Origin: Gemmatimonas sp.
GTDB taxonomy: Bacteria > Gemmatimonadota > Gemmatimonadetes > Longimicrobiales > Longimicrobiaceae
NCBI GenBank assembly: GCA_009380025.1
Contig: WHSP01000004.1
Span: forward strand, 19,233-83,232
Length of the DNA stretch: 64,000 bases
Direction: 5' to 3'
The translations under genes were made by a program, and so were the position numbers. Each line of letters begins with the position of its first letter. The stretch's first letter is position 1. Below the pieces are notes generated by a model. It ran no database searches. It was not told where the DNA came from and was given only the letters and a program-made list of their open reading frames with translations. Positions 54,177 to 62,660 of the stretch are shown here, in pieces.

Positions 54177-55682
54177 ATGGCAGACGAGAAGGCGCTGACC
54201 GCAAGGGCGGAGGATTTCAGCGCGTGGTACAACGAGGTCGTGGTGGGCGCGGAGCTCGCCGATCACTCGCCGGTTCGCGGGTGCATGGTGATCCGGCCGT
54301 ACGGCTACCGGATGTGGGAGTTGGTGCGGGACGAGTTGGATCGCAAATTCCGCGAGACCGGCCACCAGAACGCGTACTTCCCGCTCTTCATCCCGCAGTC
54401 GTTCCTCTCCCGAGAGGCGGACCACATCGAGGGGTTTGCGAAGGAGATGGCGATCGTCACGCACACCCGGCTGAAGGCGACGGGTCAGGCAGGCGCCGCG
54501 GCACTGGCGCCGGACCCTGAGTCCCGCCTGGACGAGCCCCTCATCGTGCGACCCACCTCGGAGACGATCATCTACGCGATGTTCGCCAAGTGGGTACAGA
54601 GCTATCGGGATCTGCCGTTGCTGATCAACCAGTGGGCCAACGTGGTGCGCTGGGAGATGCGAACGCGTCTTTTCTTGCGGACGACGGAGTTCCTCTGGCA
54701 GGAGGGCCACACGGCGCACGCGACGAGCGACGAGGCGGAGCAGGAGGCCCGGCAGATGCTGGACGTCTACCGCAGCTTCATGGAGCAGTGGATGGCGATG
54801 GCGGTGGTGACGGGGAGGAAGTCACCTTCCGAGACGTTCCCTGGCGCCGACCATACGTACTCGTGCGAGGCGATGATGCAGGACAATCGCGCCCTGCAGG
54901 CGGGGACCTCCCACCACCTGGGTCAGAACTTCTCCAGGCAGTTCGATCTGAAGTTCGCGGCCGAATCGGGGGAAGAGGAGTACGCTTGGAACACGAGCTG
55001 GGGGGCATCGACCAGGCTGATCGGCGGGCTGGTGATGACCCACGGGGACGACCGGGGACTCGTGCTGCCGCCCCAGCTCGCACCGATCCAGGTGGTGATC
55101 GTGCCGATCGCCCGTAAGGAAGAAGAGCGTGCGGCGGTGATGGAGAAGGTGCAGCAGATCGTGCGGGCGTTGGACGGGATCCGGACGCACGTCGATGACC
55201 GCGATAACCTGACTCCCGGCGCCAAGTACTACGAGTGGGAATCGAAGGGCGTCCCGTTCCGGATCGAGGTGGGTCCGAAAGACATCGCGAAGGGGCAGCT
55301 CGTCCTGGCAAAGAGGGTCTTGGCCGAGGGCGAAGAGCGCAAGCGGTTCCTGCCTGAGGAGGAAGTGCTCTCGACCCTTCCCGCGCTCCTCAATGAGTAC
55401 CAGGACTGGCTCCTGGAGCAAGCCCGTGAGCGCCGCGAGCGGAACTCGCATCGGGGGGTCCGGGACTATGACCACCTCCAGGAGGTCATCGAGGGCGAGG
55501 GCGGGTTCATCTACACCGGCTGGTGCGGGTCGGCGGCGTGCGAGGCACGGGTGAAGGACGATACGAAGGCTACGATCCGAGTCATCCCGGATCCGGAGTT
55601 CGCCTCGGAGGTGCGGCCGTCCACGTGCGTGGTCTGCGGGGAGGCATCGGCGGAGGAGGTGGTGTGGGCGCGGGCCTACTGA
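54177..55682 (+). CDS. proS: Prolyl-tRNA synthetase, archaeal/eukaryal type
   Basis: 501 residues. Lacks the bacterial editing insertion and has the C-terminal zinc-like domain (GWCGSAACEARVKDDTKATI, CVVCGEAS) of the class 3 type, so it belongs to the archaeal/eukaryal form also used by some bacteria. Class II motifs: VIRPYGYRMWELVRDELDRK, LIVRPTSETIIYAMFAKWVQ, RWEMRTRLFLRTTEFLWQEG. Start at the ATG giving ADEKALTARAEDFSAWYNEV; the longer frame runs through a REP repeat. Confidence 0.95.
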   Translation: MADEKALTARAEDFSAWYNEVVVGAELADHSPVRGCMVIRPYGYRMWELVRDELDRKFRETGHQNAYFPLFIPQSFLSREADHIEGFAKEMAIVTHTRLKATGQAGAAALAPDPESRLDEPLIVRPTSETIIYAMFAKWVQSYRDLPLLINQWANVVRWEMRTRLFLRTTEFLWQEGHTAHATSDEAEQEARQMLDVYRSFMEQWMAMAVVTGRKSPSETFPGADHTYSCEAMMQDNRALQAGTSHHLGQNFSRQFDLKFAAESGEEEYAWNTSWGASTRLIGGLVMTHGDDRGLVLPPQLAPIQVVIVPIARKEEERAAVMEKVQQIVRALDGIRTHVDDRDNLTPGAKYYEWESKGVPFRIEVGPKDIAKGQLVLAKRVLAEGEERKRFLPEEEVLSTLPALLNEYQDWLLEQARERRERNSHRGVRDYDHLQEVIEGEGGFIYTGWCGSAACEARVKDDTKATIRVIPDPEFASEVRPSTCVVCGEASAEEVVWARAY

Positions 55683-55695
55683 GGGACCGGCCGAA

Positions 55696-56988
55696 ATGAT
55701 GGACGCGTTCACCCGCCGGGAAGGCGAGCTGTACTGCGAGGACGTTCCGGTCTCGGAACTGGTCGCTCGTTGGGGGACGCCGGCGTACGTCTACAGCCGA
55801 ACCGCGCTTCGGACTCGACTCCAGGATCTCAGCGACGCCTTCGGCTCGCATCCTCACCTTATCGCCTACTCGGTCAAGGCGAACGGCAACCTCGCGGTCC
55901 TGCGAACGCTCGCTGACATGGGCGCCGGCGCGGACATCGTTTCGGGCGGCGAGCTGTACCGTGCCCGGCTCGCCGGCATTCCCGCGCAGAGGATCCTCTT
56001 CAGCGGTGTGGGAAAGACCTTGCCGGAGCTGGCCGCGGCACTCAGGGAGGGTATCTACGCTTTCAACGTGGAGTCCGAGGGTGAGTTGCGCTCCCTCTCC
56101 GAGCTGGCCCAGGCCATGGGGAAGACCGCACCGATCGCCTTTCGAATCAACCCGAACATCGATACCCCGACGCCGCACGCCTACACCCGGACGGGTCACG
56201 CGGCGACCAAATTCGGGGTCCCGATCCACGACGCGATGCGCCTCTATCGCATCGCGAGTGAGCTGCCAGGCATCGCCGTCCGGGGCATCGACATGCATCT
56301 CGGCTCGCAGATCCTGGCCATCGAGCCGTACCACGTTGCCCTCGAGCAGGCGCTCGAAATGGTCGCGAGGCTCAAAGAGGAGGGTCATGAGCTGGAGTTC
56401 CTCGACCTCGGCGGCGGGCTCGGGATCTCCTACTCCGGTGGCGAGGGGATTCCGGCCGACCTCCTCGCGGATTCGATCGTCCCCAGCCTTCGAGAGACGG
56501 GGCTTCGCCTCATCCTCGAGCCGGGCCGGTACATCGTTGGTCATGCGGGCATCCTCCTGACCCGGGTACTCTACGTGAAGGAAGGCGGCGGGAAGCGGTT
56601 CGTCGTGACAGACGCGGGTATGAACGACCTTCTCCGTCCCAGCCACTACGCCGGCTACCATGCCGTCGAGCCCATCCTCTCGCGCGACCGCGAGCACGCG
56701 CGTGTCGACGTCGTTGGCCCCATCTGCGAAACGGGTGACTTCCTGGCCCTCGATCGGGAGATCGAACGGGTGGAGCCCGGCGAGCTGTTGGCGGTGATGA
56801 CGGCAGGCGCCTACGGCTTCTCGATGAGCTCGACGTACAATCAGCGGCCTCGGCCTGTGGAGATCCTCGTCGATGGGGATCGGGCGGAGCTCGTACGACG
56901 GCGGGAAACGATCCAGGACCTGGTGGCGGCAGAGCTGGACCTGACCCCGGAGGAGAAACAATTGGGGGCCCATAAAGGTATACTATGA
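55696..56988 (+). CDS. lysA: Diaminopimelate decarboxylase
   Basis: 430 residues, PLP enzyme, last step of lysine synthesis from meso-diaminopimelate. PLP lysine in AYSVKANGNLAVL; GADIVSGGELYRA; glycine loop DLGGGLGISY; CETGDFLALDR for the opposite-subunit cysteine; MTAGAYGFSMSSTYN at the end. Confidence 0.95.
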   Translation: MMDAFTRREGELYCEDVPVSELVARWGTPAYVYSRTALRTRLQDLSDAFGSHPHLIAYSVKANGNLAVLRTLADMGAGADIVSGGELYRARLAGIPAQRILFSGVGKTLPELAAALREGIYAFNVESEGELRSLSELAQAMGKTAPIAFRINPNIDTPTPHAYTRTGHAATKFGVPIHDAMRLYRIASELPGIAVRGIDMHLGSQILAIEPYHVALEQALEMVARLKEEGHELEFLDLGGGLGISYSGGEGIPADLLADSIVPSLRETGLRLILEPGRYIVGHAGILLTRVLYVKEGGGKRFVVTDAGMNDLLRPSHYAGYHAVEPILSRDREHARVDVVGPICETGDFLALDREIERVEPGELLAVMTAGAYGFSMSSTYNQRPRPVEILVDGDRAELVRRRETIQDLVAAELDLTPEEKQLGAHKGIL

Positions 56989-57042
56989 CGGGCATGACCA
57001 TTGCTCCCCTACTCCGCCATGTCCCTCTCACCCGGAGTCGCC

Positions 57043-57207
57043 ATGGTCCTTACGTACTGTTCGAACTGCCGTTTGCCCGTCAACTCATCGGCACAGAAAT
57101 GTCCGTACTGCACCGCACCCGTGGTGAGTCGGATGCGACACCTGCCGATGGCGGCCGCGGTCGCTCTGGTCGCGACGCTCGCCTTGGTGACCCGCCGCCG
57201 GGCCTGA
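57043..57207 (+). CDS. Small zinc-ribbon membrane protein
   Basis: About 54 residues from the ATG given, with longer in-frame starts at 57019 and 57001. A four-cysteine zinc ribbon (CSNC, CPYC with 11 residues between) is followed by a short hydrophobic helix (HLPMAAAVALVATLALV) and a basic end, the layout of small zinc-ribbon membrane proteins of unknown function. A strong terminator follows 22 bases later, supporting a real transcript end. Confidence 0.55.
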   Translation: MVLTYCSNCRLPVNSSAQKCPYCTAPVVSRMRHLPMAAAVALVATLALVTRRRA

Positions 57208-57229
57208 CGAGGGCAAACACCCAGACCCG

Positions 57230-57263
57230 ACGCGGGGGCGAGGTAGGATGCTCGCCCCCGCGT
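57230..57263 (+). terminator. Strong intrinsic terminator
   Basis: ACGCGGGGGCGAG and CTCGCCCCCGCGT form a 13-base-pair stem with an 8-base loop, followed by TCTTCGTTCT. Ends the lysA/zinc-ribbon transcript. Confidence 0.85.
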
Positions 57264-57381
57264 TCTTCGTTCTAGCTGGCCCCGACCTCCCGCCCCGTCT
57301 ATCTTCTTCCGCTTCCGGGACACAGCGACCAAGAACACCGTGTCCGACTATGACGACGTATTCGAGGTTATCCCTCCAGTG

Positions 57382-57440
57382 GTCATTCCCGCGAACGCGG
57401 GAATCCAGCCGACTGAATCCCCCGCCTGCGCGGGGATGAC
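57382..57440. repeat. REP-type palindrome, family B, copy 5
   Basis: GTCATTCCCGCGAACGCGGG and CCCCCGCCTGCGCGGGGATG with a short interior; the smallest copy. The remaining bases to guaA show nothing I recognise. Confidence 0.8.
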
Positions 57441-57546
57441 GACCATTGCCGACTCGGAATACGTGGCCGTAGTTGCGACAAGAGGTGCGTAACGGACTAC
57501 GCCGCTGTGGATCGCACCGATTGACCTGCACCGCTTGCGCAGTCCA

Positions 57547-59088
57547 GTGGATTCGAATCGTATCCTGATCCTCGACTACGGGTCCCAGTTCACACAGCTC
57601 ATCGCCCGACGCATCCGCGAGGAGCGGGTATACAGCGAGATCCACCCACCCACTCGGACGATCGACTGGATCCGTGAGTGGAACCCGAAAGGGATCATCC
57701 TGTCGGGTGGACCTTCGTCAGTGTACGGGGACGAGGTGCCGACGGCCGACGCCGAGCTACTCCATCTCGGCGTACCGATCTTCGGCATTTGTTACGGGAT
57801 GCAGTTGATCACGCACCTGGAAGGCGGCGTGGTCGAGCGCGGTCGCAGGGAATATGGGCGAGCGCAGATCTCGGTAGACGTTCCGGAGGGGATCTTCGAC
57901 GGGTTCGAACCCGGCGAGCAGACGCAAGTCTGGATGAGCCACGGTGATCATGTGAAGCATTCGCCCGCTGGCTACCGGACACTCGCACGGACCCATGACT
58001 TCCCCGCGGCGTTCGCAGCGGAGAACCGCGCGATCTTCGGGGTCCAGTTCCACCCGGAGGTGGCTCATACCGTCCGGGGCGAGGATCTCATCTCCAACTT
58101 CGTCTTCAAGGTCTGCGGGTGCGAGCCGACGTGGACCGCTGGCTCTTTCATCGATACGGAGGTCGAGAAGATCCGGGAGCAGGTCGGCGACTCCGAGGTC
58201 ATCTGCGGGCTGTCCGGCGGGGTGGATTCGAGCGTGGCGGCCACCCTCGTCCACCGCGCAGTCGGCGACAGGTTGACGAACATCCTCGTCGACACGGGAC
58301 TGCTGAGGGCGGGGGAGCGGGAGTCGGTCGAGCGCACCTTTCGCCGACACATGGGCATGAAGCTGGACGTCGTCGATGCGGCCGACCTCTTCCTCGAGCG
58401 CCTCGCCGGCGTCGAGGACCCGGAGCGCAAGCGGAAGATCATCGGCAACACCTTCATCGATGTCTTCGAGGACGCGGCGGCTCGGATCGGTGGCCGGGCG
58501 AGCTACTTGGTCCAGGGAACGCTATACCCCGACGTCATCGAGTCGCTCTCTGTGAAAGGCCCGTCCGCCACGATCAAGACGCACCACAACGTCGGCGGGT
58601 TGAAGGAGGAGATGAAGTTCGCCCTGATCGAGCCCCTTCGGGAGCTGTTCAAGGACGAGGTGCGGCAGGTGGGTCGCGAGCTGGGGCTGCCGGAGGAGAT
58701 GATCGGTCGGCACCCATTTCCGGGGCCTGGCCTGGCGATCCGCGTGCTCGGTCCGGTCGACAGGCGCGAGCTCGGCATCCTCCGACAGGCCGACGAAATC
58801 TACCTCGAAGAAATCCGCGCCGAAGGCCTCTACGACGACATCTGGCAGGCGTTCGCCGTCCTCCTGCCGGTTCGGTCGGTGGGGGTGATGGGGGACGAGC
58901 GGACCTACGAGAACGTCTGTGCGCTACGCGCTGTCACCAGTCGAGACGGCATGACGGCCGATTGGTACCCATTCCCGCACGATGTGCTAGCCCGGATTTC
59001 GACCCGGATCATCAACGAGGTCGAAGGGGTGAACAGGGTGTGTTATGACGTGTCGTCGAAGCCGCCGGCGACGATAGAATGGGAATGA
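57547..59088 (+). CDS. guaA: GMP synthase (glutamine-hydrolysing)
   Basis: 513 residues from GTG; a TTG four codons earlier is possible and neither has a clear ribosome binding site. Converts XMP to GMP. Class I glutamine amidotransferase: SGGPSSVYG, nucleophile in [10 protein letters not shown], histidine/glutamate in [13 protein letters not shown]-pyrophosphatase P-loop [16 protein letters not shown]-terminal dimerisation domain with [12 protein letters not shown] and [18 protein letters not shown] [14 protein letters not shown]. It is the last core gene before the accessory region. Confidence 0.95.
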   Translation: MDSNRILILDYGSQFTQLIARRIREERVYSEIHPPTRTIDWIREWNPKGIILSGGPSSVYGDEVPTADAELLHLGVPIFGICYGMQLITHLEGGVVERGRREYGRAQISVDVPEGIFDGFEPGEQTQVWMSHGDHVKHSPAGYRTLARTHDFPAAFAAENRAIFGVQFHPEVAHTVRGEDLISNFVFKVCGCEPTWTAGSFIDTEVEKIREQVGDSEVICGLSGGVDSSVAATLVHRAVGDRLTNILVDTGLLRAGERESVERTFRRHMGMKLDVVDAADLFLERLAGVEDPERKRKIIGNTFIDVFEDAAARIGGRASYLVQGTLYPDVIESLSVKGPSATIKTHHNVGGLKEEMKFALIEPLRELFKDEVRQVGRELGLPEEMIGRHPFPGPGLAIRVLGPVDRRELGILRQADEIYLEEIRAEGLYDDIWQAFAVLLPVRSVGVMGDERTYENVCALRAVTSRDGMTADWYPFPHDVLARISTRIINEVEGVNRVCYDVSSKPPATIEWE

Positions 59089-59155
59089 AGAAGCTATCAG
59101 CCATCAGCTGTCAAACTGGACATGACCTGACAGCCAGAGCTCCACCTCTCGAGAT

Positions 59156-59235
59156 CCTGGGACCGCGGGCCTCTGGCCCGCTTCGACCGGCACCACCGCC
59201 GACTGTCGGCGGGCGAGGCCGCCCGCGGTCCCAGG
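59156..59235. repeat. Long inverted repeat after guaA
   Basis: CCTGGGACCGCGGGC and GCCCGCGGTCCCAGG are perfect 15-base arms 50 bases apart; inside are CCTCTGGCCCGC and GCGGGCGAGG, a second stem. This is a palindromic pattern I associate with dispersed repeats in diverse bacteria. It marks the border of the accessory region. Confidence 0.75.
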
Positions 59236-59304
59236 GCGAGCCCCAGGTCCCCACCGGTCAGATCGGCCTGGGGCTGCCGGCGCTGGAAGCGATCCGGCTA
59301 CTGG

Positions 59305-59712
59305 ATGAACGTTTGCGAGGCTGAGCTGTCCGGCGCGGCGTCCGATGATCTCCCCGCCCTCGCTTCCCTGCGGGCGGTCGCCCGCAGGTACAGTCGTGTC
59401 GAGGACGAAACCGACGACCTGTTGCAGGACGCCCTGCTCGAAGCCGTCCGTGCCGGACGCGCCGACCTGACGCAGACGGTAAACTACCGGTGGGTTGCTG
59501 GGACGCTGAAGAAGCTGGGGGCGATGAGAGCACGAAGCGCCGCGCGCCGTCGGATGAGGGAGGAACGCTGGATGATGGAGCGGGCCTCGGCGGCGTCCGT
59601 TGCCGAACCGCCGGACATGCCGTCCACCCGGCAGCTTCGGGAATGGCAGCGGCATCCGGATGTCGGAAACATAGAAGAAGATGCTACCGAGAGGCGGGCA
59701 CGACCATCGTGA
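59305..59712 (+). pseudogene. ECF-type sigma factor fragment, region 4 lost
   Basis: The first 100 residues (LASLRAVARRYSRVEDETDD, LLQDALLEAVRAGRADL, LGAMRARSAARRRMREERWM) are a sigma region 2 of the ECF type, with the DLLQ motif. After RQLREWQR the similarity ends and there is no region 4. Downstream bases code, in another frame, for the end of a VOC protein, so a deletion probably joined two genes. No longer a functional sigma factor. Confidence 0.6.
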
Positions 59713-59810
59713 CACCGGTGAGCCACGCGCCGGGAGGATGGTCGGCCGAATTCGAGGATCCCGACGGATACGTCCTCTCCCTGTATCAAACGGAGGACAA
59801 ACGGCGCTGA
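59676..59810 (+). pseudogene. C-terminal fragment of a VOC/glyoxalase-fold protein
   Basis: In the frame ending at the TGA at 59810 the residues REAGTTIVTPVSHAPGGWSA and EFEDPDGYVLSLYQTEDKRR are the typical last strand of a VOC domain (DPDGYVLSLYQ). No beginning is present; the preceding DNA belongs to the sigma fragment in another frame. It is a remnant. Confidence 0.55.
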
Positions 59811-59835
59811 AGGGATTTCGGGCCTTTTCGCTATT

Positions 59836-60340
59836 TCACGTGGGTAGCTGTGACGGAAGCTTTCCCGCCATGAGGTAGACCATCGTGATGAAGTTGCGGG
59901 GGTTTCGGTATCCGCGAGCGCGGGCACGGGCGGCCTGGACGAGACTGTTGATCGTTCCAGGACACCGTTGCTGATCCGCGAGACGGACCAGCGGACAATC
60001 CCATGCCAATGTCGCTTCAGCGTCCGGGCCGCCTCGATCATCGGCCAGCCGGCTGCGGATCACTCGGGCGTACCACTCTCAGAAACGCCTCCGCCAGGGC
60101 CGCGGACAGTTCCCAGAATTCCTGCAGCGCGAGCTTAAGGTGGTAGGCCCACGCGGTCCTCAGGCCCACGTGCTTCGGATGTAGTGCCTCGAAGATCGCC
60201 TTCTGGCCCGCCGTCCACGTCCGCGGATTCTTCAGCCACACGTATCGCGTTCGGGCGAGTTGGGCCGCTCCCGGCGCTCCGCCCGACGAACGTGATCGAC
60301 CGCAGTGTGCAGGACGGTACTGCACGCGTAACGTCGAAAT
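59836..60340 (-). pseudogene. Decayed ISL3-family transposase
   Basis: On the minus strand, three pieces in different frames give a typical ISL3 (IS204/IS1001/IS1165) transposase: AVDHVRRAERRE, then TRYVWLKNPRTWTAGQKAIF with TAWAYHLKLALQEFWEL, then INSLVQAARARARGYRNPRN and FITMVYLMAGKL at the C-terminus. At least two frameshifts and no N-terminal half remain, so it is inactive. It abuts the first attC site. Confidence 0.7.
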
Positions 60341-60344
60341 CGAA

Positions 60345-60445
60345 GCCTAGCTTGGCGTTGCAGGCGACGGAAAGCCGGCAGCCCTTCTGACCGGAACGTG
60401 GTACGGCGCGTGGCTTTCCGCGCCTGAACGCCAGGGGCGTTAGGC
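60345..60445 (+). other. attC site 1
   Basis: Outer boxes GCCTAGC and GTTAGGC. Inner left arm TTGGCGTTGCAGGCGACGG and right arm CCGCGCCTGAACGCCAG pair with two unpaired bases on the left (G in GTTgCAG, A in GCGaCGG), then continue as GAAAGCC/GGCTTTC. This is the classic attC layout. Confidence 0.78.
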
Positions 60446-60468
60446 AGTGCAAACGGTCTAGCAAGAAC

Positions 60469-61179
60469 ATGACACGATTCCATCTGGCATCGCCGCCTCC
60501 CGACAGAGCATGGAGTGAATGTCCGTTGTGTGGTTCCGATGCCGTGCGCCACTTTGCTTGTGCCCACGGCCGGCGATACGGTGAGTGCGGCACCTGCCGC
60601 TTGATTCATCTGGCGCCTGAGCAGCGTCTTAGCTCCGCCGCCGAGCGGACCGAATACGCGACGCACAGTAATGATCCCGCGGACCCTGGCTACCGGACAT
60701 TCCTCGGTCGCGTGAGCATACCCCTCATGCGTGAGCTGGCGGCCGGCGCGGAGGGACTCGACTATGGCTCAGGACCGGGACCGGCACTCTCCGTTATGCT
60801 ACAAGAGCAGGGTTTCGTCGTGGCGACGTACGACCCATTCTTTGCCCCGGATGAAGAGCTGCTGAGTCGGACCTACGACTTCATCACGTGCACCGAAACG
60901 GCTGAGCACTTCTTCCACCCGGAAAGGGAGTTCGACCGATTCGACCGAATGCTTCGGCCTGGGGGATGGCTTGCAGTCATGACCGAGCTGTACATTGAGG
61001 AACCAGCCTTCGAGCACTGGCGGTACGCGCGGGAACGAACGCACGTGTGCTTCTACCGTCCGGACACGATGTCGTGGCTGGGGAAGAGATATGGCTGGTC
61101 TGTCACAAATCCTCACCGAAACGTGTTCCTTTTCCGCCAAGCCGAAGCCGAATCTCGGCCACAGCAAGGCCCTGCCTAA
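60469..61179 (+). CDS. Class I SAM-dependent methyltransferase with N-terminal zinc ribbon (cassette gene)
   Basis: 236 residues. CPLCGSDAVRHFACAHGRRY followed by CGTC is a four-cysteine ribbon; then the SAM-binding motif GLDYGSGPGPALSVMLQEQG, FITCTETAEHFFHPEREFDR, and RMLRPGGWLAVMTELYIEEP. This is the layout of many cassette- and island-borne methyltransferases; the substrate is unknown. It begins 23 bases after attC 1 and its stop lies in the first box of attC 2, the normal tight packing of a gene cassette. No ribosome binding site is obvious. Confidence 0.85.
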   Translation: MTRFHLASPPPDRAWSECPLCGSDAVRHFACAHGRRYGECGTCRLIHLAPEQRLSSAAERTEYATHSNDPADPGYRTFLGRVSIPLMRELAAGAEGLDYGSGPGPALSVMLQEQGFVVATYDPFFAPDEELLSRTYDFITCTETAEHFFHPEREFDRFDRMLRPGGWLAVMTELYIEEPAFEHWRYARERTHVCFYRPDTMSWLGKRYGWSVTNPHRNVFLFRQAEAESRPQQGPA

Positions 61180-61273
61180 ACGGGTGCGTTAAGGGGACGT
61201 GGAGCCGTTCGTGACTTCGAGTGAATGGGGGTTGGGCGCGTCGGCTCCACGCCCCTTGACCGACGCGCTGGGC
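61174..61273 (+). other. attC site 2 (degenerate outer boxes)
   Basis: Starts GCCTAAAC at the methyltransferase stop and ends GCTGGGC. The inner arms GTTAAGGGGACGTGGAGCCG and CGGCTCCACGCCCCTTGAC pair almost perfectly, leaving one unpaired A on the left, as in the other sites. The outer boxes have drifted. Confidence 0.6.
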
Positions 61274-61333
61274 GTGGTTCGGGTTGTTGCTTACGAGATC
61301 GACACGGAAGGCAGCGGCTGAGTCGAAACCTGT

Positions 61334-61438
61334 GCCTAACACTGCGAGCGCAAGAGGACGAGGAGCTTGGCTGAGTTCTGCGTGAAGGCAAAGCTCCGGC
61401 GTGGTCGATCCTCGCCCCTGACGCTCCCGGCGTTCGGC
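61334..61438 (+). other. attC site 3
   Basis: Left box GCCTAAC is perfect, right box GTTCGGC has one change. Inner pairing GCGAGCG...AGAGGACGAGGA with TCCTCGCCCCTGACGCTC leaves an unpaired A on the left. Only 60 bases separate it from site 2, with no gene between. Confidence 0.62.
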
Positions 61439-61455
61439 CTCAAGGCGAAAATGCA

Positions 61456-61848
61456 ATGCCGAGTTATCCGTCGTCGAATCCTACGCAGTTCATCCAAGGT
61501 GCGGCTGTGCTGCATGTTCCAGACGTCCAAGCGGCCGTCGGCTACTACCGCGATGTTTTGGGCTTCATTTCCGATTTCGGGGATGACGGTTATGCCGTGG
61601 TATGGCGCGACAACTCGGCGATTCACTTCGTAAAGAGCGACTGCTGCCCGAGCGGTGTGCACTTGTTCCAGTGGGTTCGTGACGTGGACGCTTGTTACAA
61701 GGAAGTTAAAGAGCGGGGAGCGGAAATAACGGTCGAGCCAGGAGATAGACCCTACGGTGTTCGCGATTTCAACGCCCGGGACCCGAACGGCATCTCCATC
61801 ATCTTCGGCCAGGACATTGAAGCCGGACAGGCGGAGAGTGGTGACTGA
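61456..61848 (+). CDS. VOC (glyoxalase/bleomycin-resistance fold) protein, cassette gene
   Basis: 130 residues. QGAAVLHVPDVQAAVGYYRD and VLGF, later ERGAEITVEPGDRPYGVRDF and ARDPNGISIIFGQD are the two halves of a VOC metalloprotein fold. Such proteins include glyoxalases, dioxygenases and antibiotic-binding proteins; the actual role is unknown. It starts 18 bases after attC 3, as usual for the first gene of a cassette. Confidence 0.85.
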   Translation: MPSYPSSNPTQFIQGAAVLHVPDVQAAVGYYRDVLGFISDFGDDGYAVVWRDNSAIHFVKSDCCPSGVHLFQWVRDVDACYKEVKERGAEITVEPGDRPYGVRDFNARDPNGISIIFGQDIEAGQAESGD

Positions 61849-61929
61849 ACCGACACGGTCAATGTCGAATTCCCCTTTTCCGTTCGACGAAAGGGTAGCA
61901 CCCATCCAGTCACATCTAGGGAGACACCC

Positions 61930-62340
61930 ATGAAGATCACCGTCGAGACTCTCGTTAGCGCCGAGCTGAACAAGGTCTGGGATGCCTGGAACACCCCCGC
62001 GGACATTCAGCAGTGGAATACCGCCCAGGAGGACTGGCACACGCCCAGGAGCACCGTCGACCTGCGCGAAGGCGGCAAGTTCCTGTCACGCATGGAAGCG
62101 AAGGACGGCAGCGAAGGTTTCGATTTCGAGGGCACCTATACTCGCATCGCACCGAAAGCGGCCATCGAATACCGGATGAGCGACGGCCGCGAGGCCAAGG
62201 TCGAGTCCGTCGATCGCCCAGGCGGGATCCTCGTGAGGGAGACGTTCGACGCGGAGACCGAGAACACGCCCGAGCTCCAGCGCCAGGGCTGGCAGGCCAT
62301 CCTGGATAACTTCGGCCGGCATGTAGAGGCGAAGGGTTGA
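61930..62340 (+). CDS. SRPBCC / AHSA1-like protein
   Basis: 136 residues. ITVETLVSAELNKVWDAWNT, followed by DIQQWNTAQEDWHTP, DLREGGKFLSRM and a C-terminal GWQAILDNFGRHVEA, is the START-like AHSA1 family that binds hydrophobic ligands. AGGGAG lies 8 bases before the ATG. It is 81 bases after the VOC gene with no attC between them, so both may belong to one cassette. Confidence 0.87.
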   Translation: MKITVETLVSAELNKVWDAWNTPADIQQWNTAQEDWHTPRSTVDLREGGKFLSRMEAKDGSEGFDFEGTYTRIAPKAAIEYRMSDGREAKVESVDRPGGILVRETFDAETENTPELQRQGWQAILDNFGRHVEAKG

Positions 62341-62389
62341 GCCGGATCGCGAGGGCGGCTGCCACTTTAGCGCGTCAAATCCAAAGCCG

Positions 62390-62476
62390 ACCTATAGCTT
62401 GCAGCGGACCGGCGGCCAGTCATTCCGGCGACTTCAGAACCGGTGCGGCAGCCGGCCGCTGAGCCTGGGTTCGGAC
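62390..62476 (+). other. attC site 4 (degenerate)
   Basis: The inner arms GCTTGCAGCGGACCGGCGGC and GCCGGCCGCTGAGCC pair with the same two unpaired bases as sites 1 and 5, but the outer boxes (CCTATAG and GTTCGGA) no longer match. It follows the SRPBCC gene by about 50 bases and is clearly related to site 5. Confidence 0.5.
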
Positions 62477-62660
62477 GACCTCTTGCCATACTTCACGCAC
62501 CCAACAGCCTTTTCCCGAGAGGTTCGATACAGATCCGCGGGCGAAGGCAAAGGCGCTGTAAACGACATGCGGGGATGAGATCCTGGTCCTTGATCCGCAC
62601 CTGGCGATTTGACGGAATTGTGTGGGTGGGGGGATGAGACCCAGCTAGCCGTCGCCCCGC

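Noticed and set aside
61184..61262. Palindrome read as an independent REP element
   Set aside because: Its position at the methyltransferase stop and the single unpaired A on the left arm fit a degenerate attC better.
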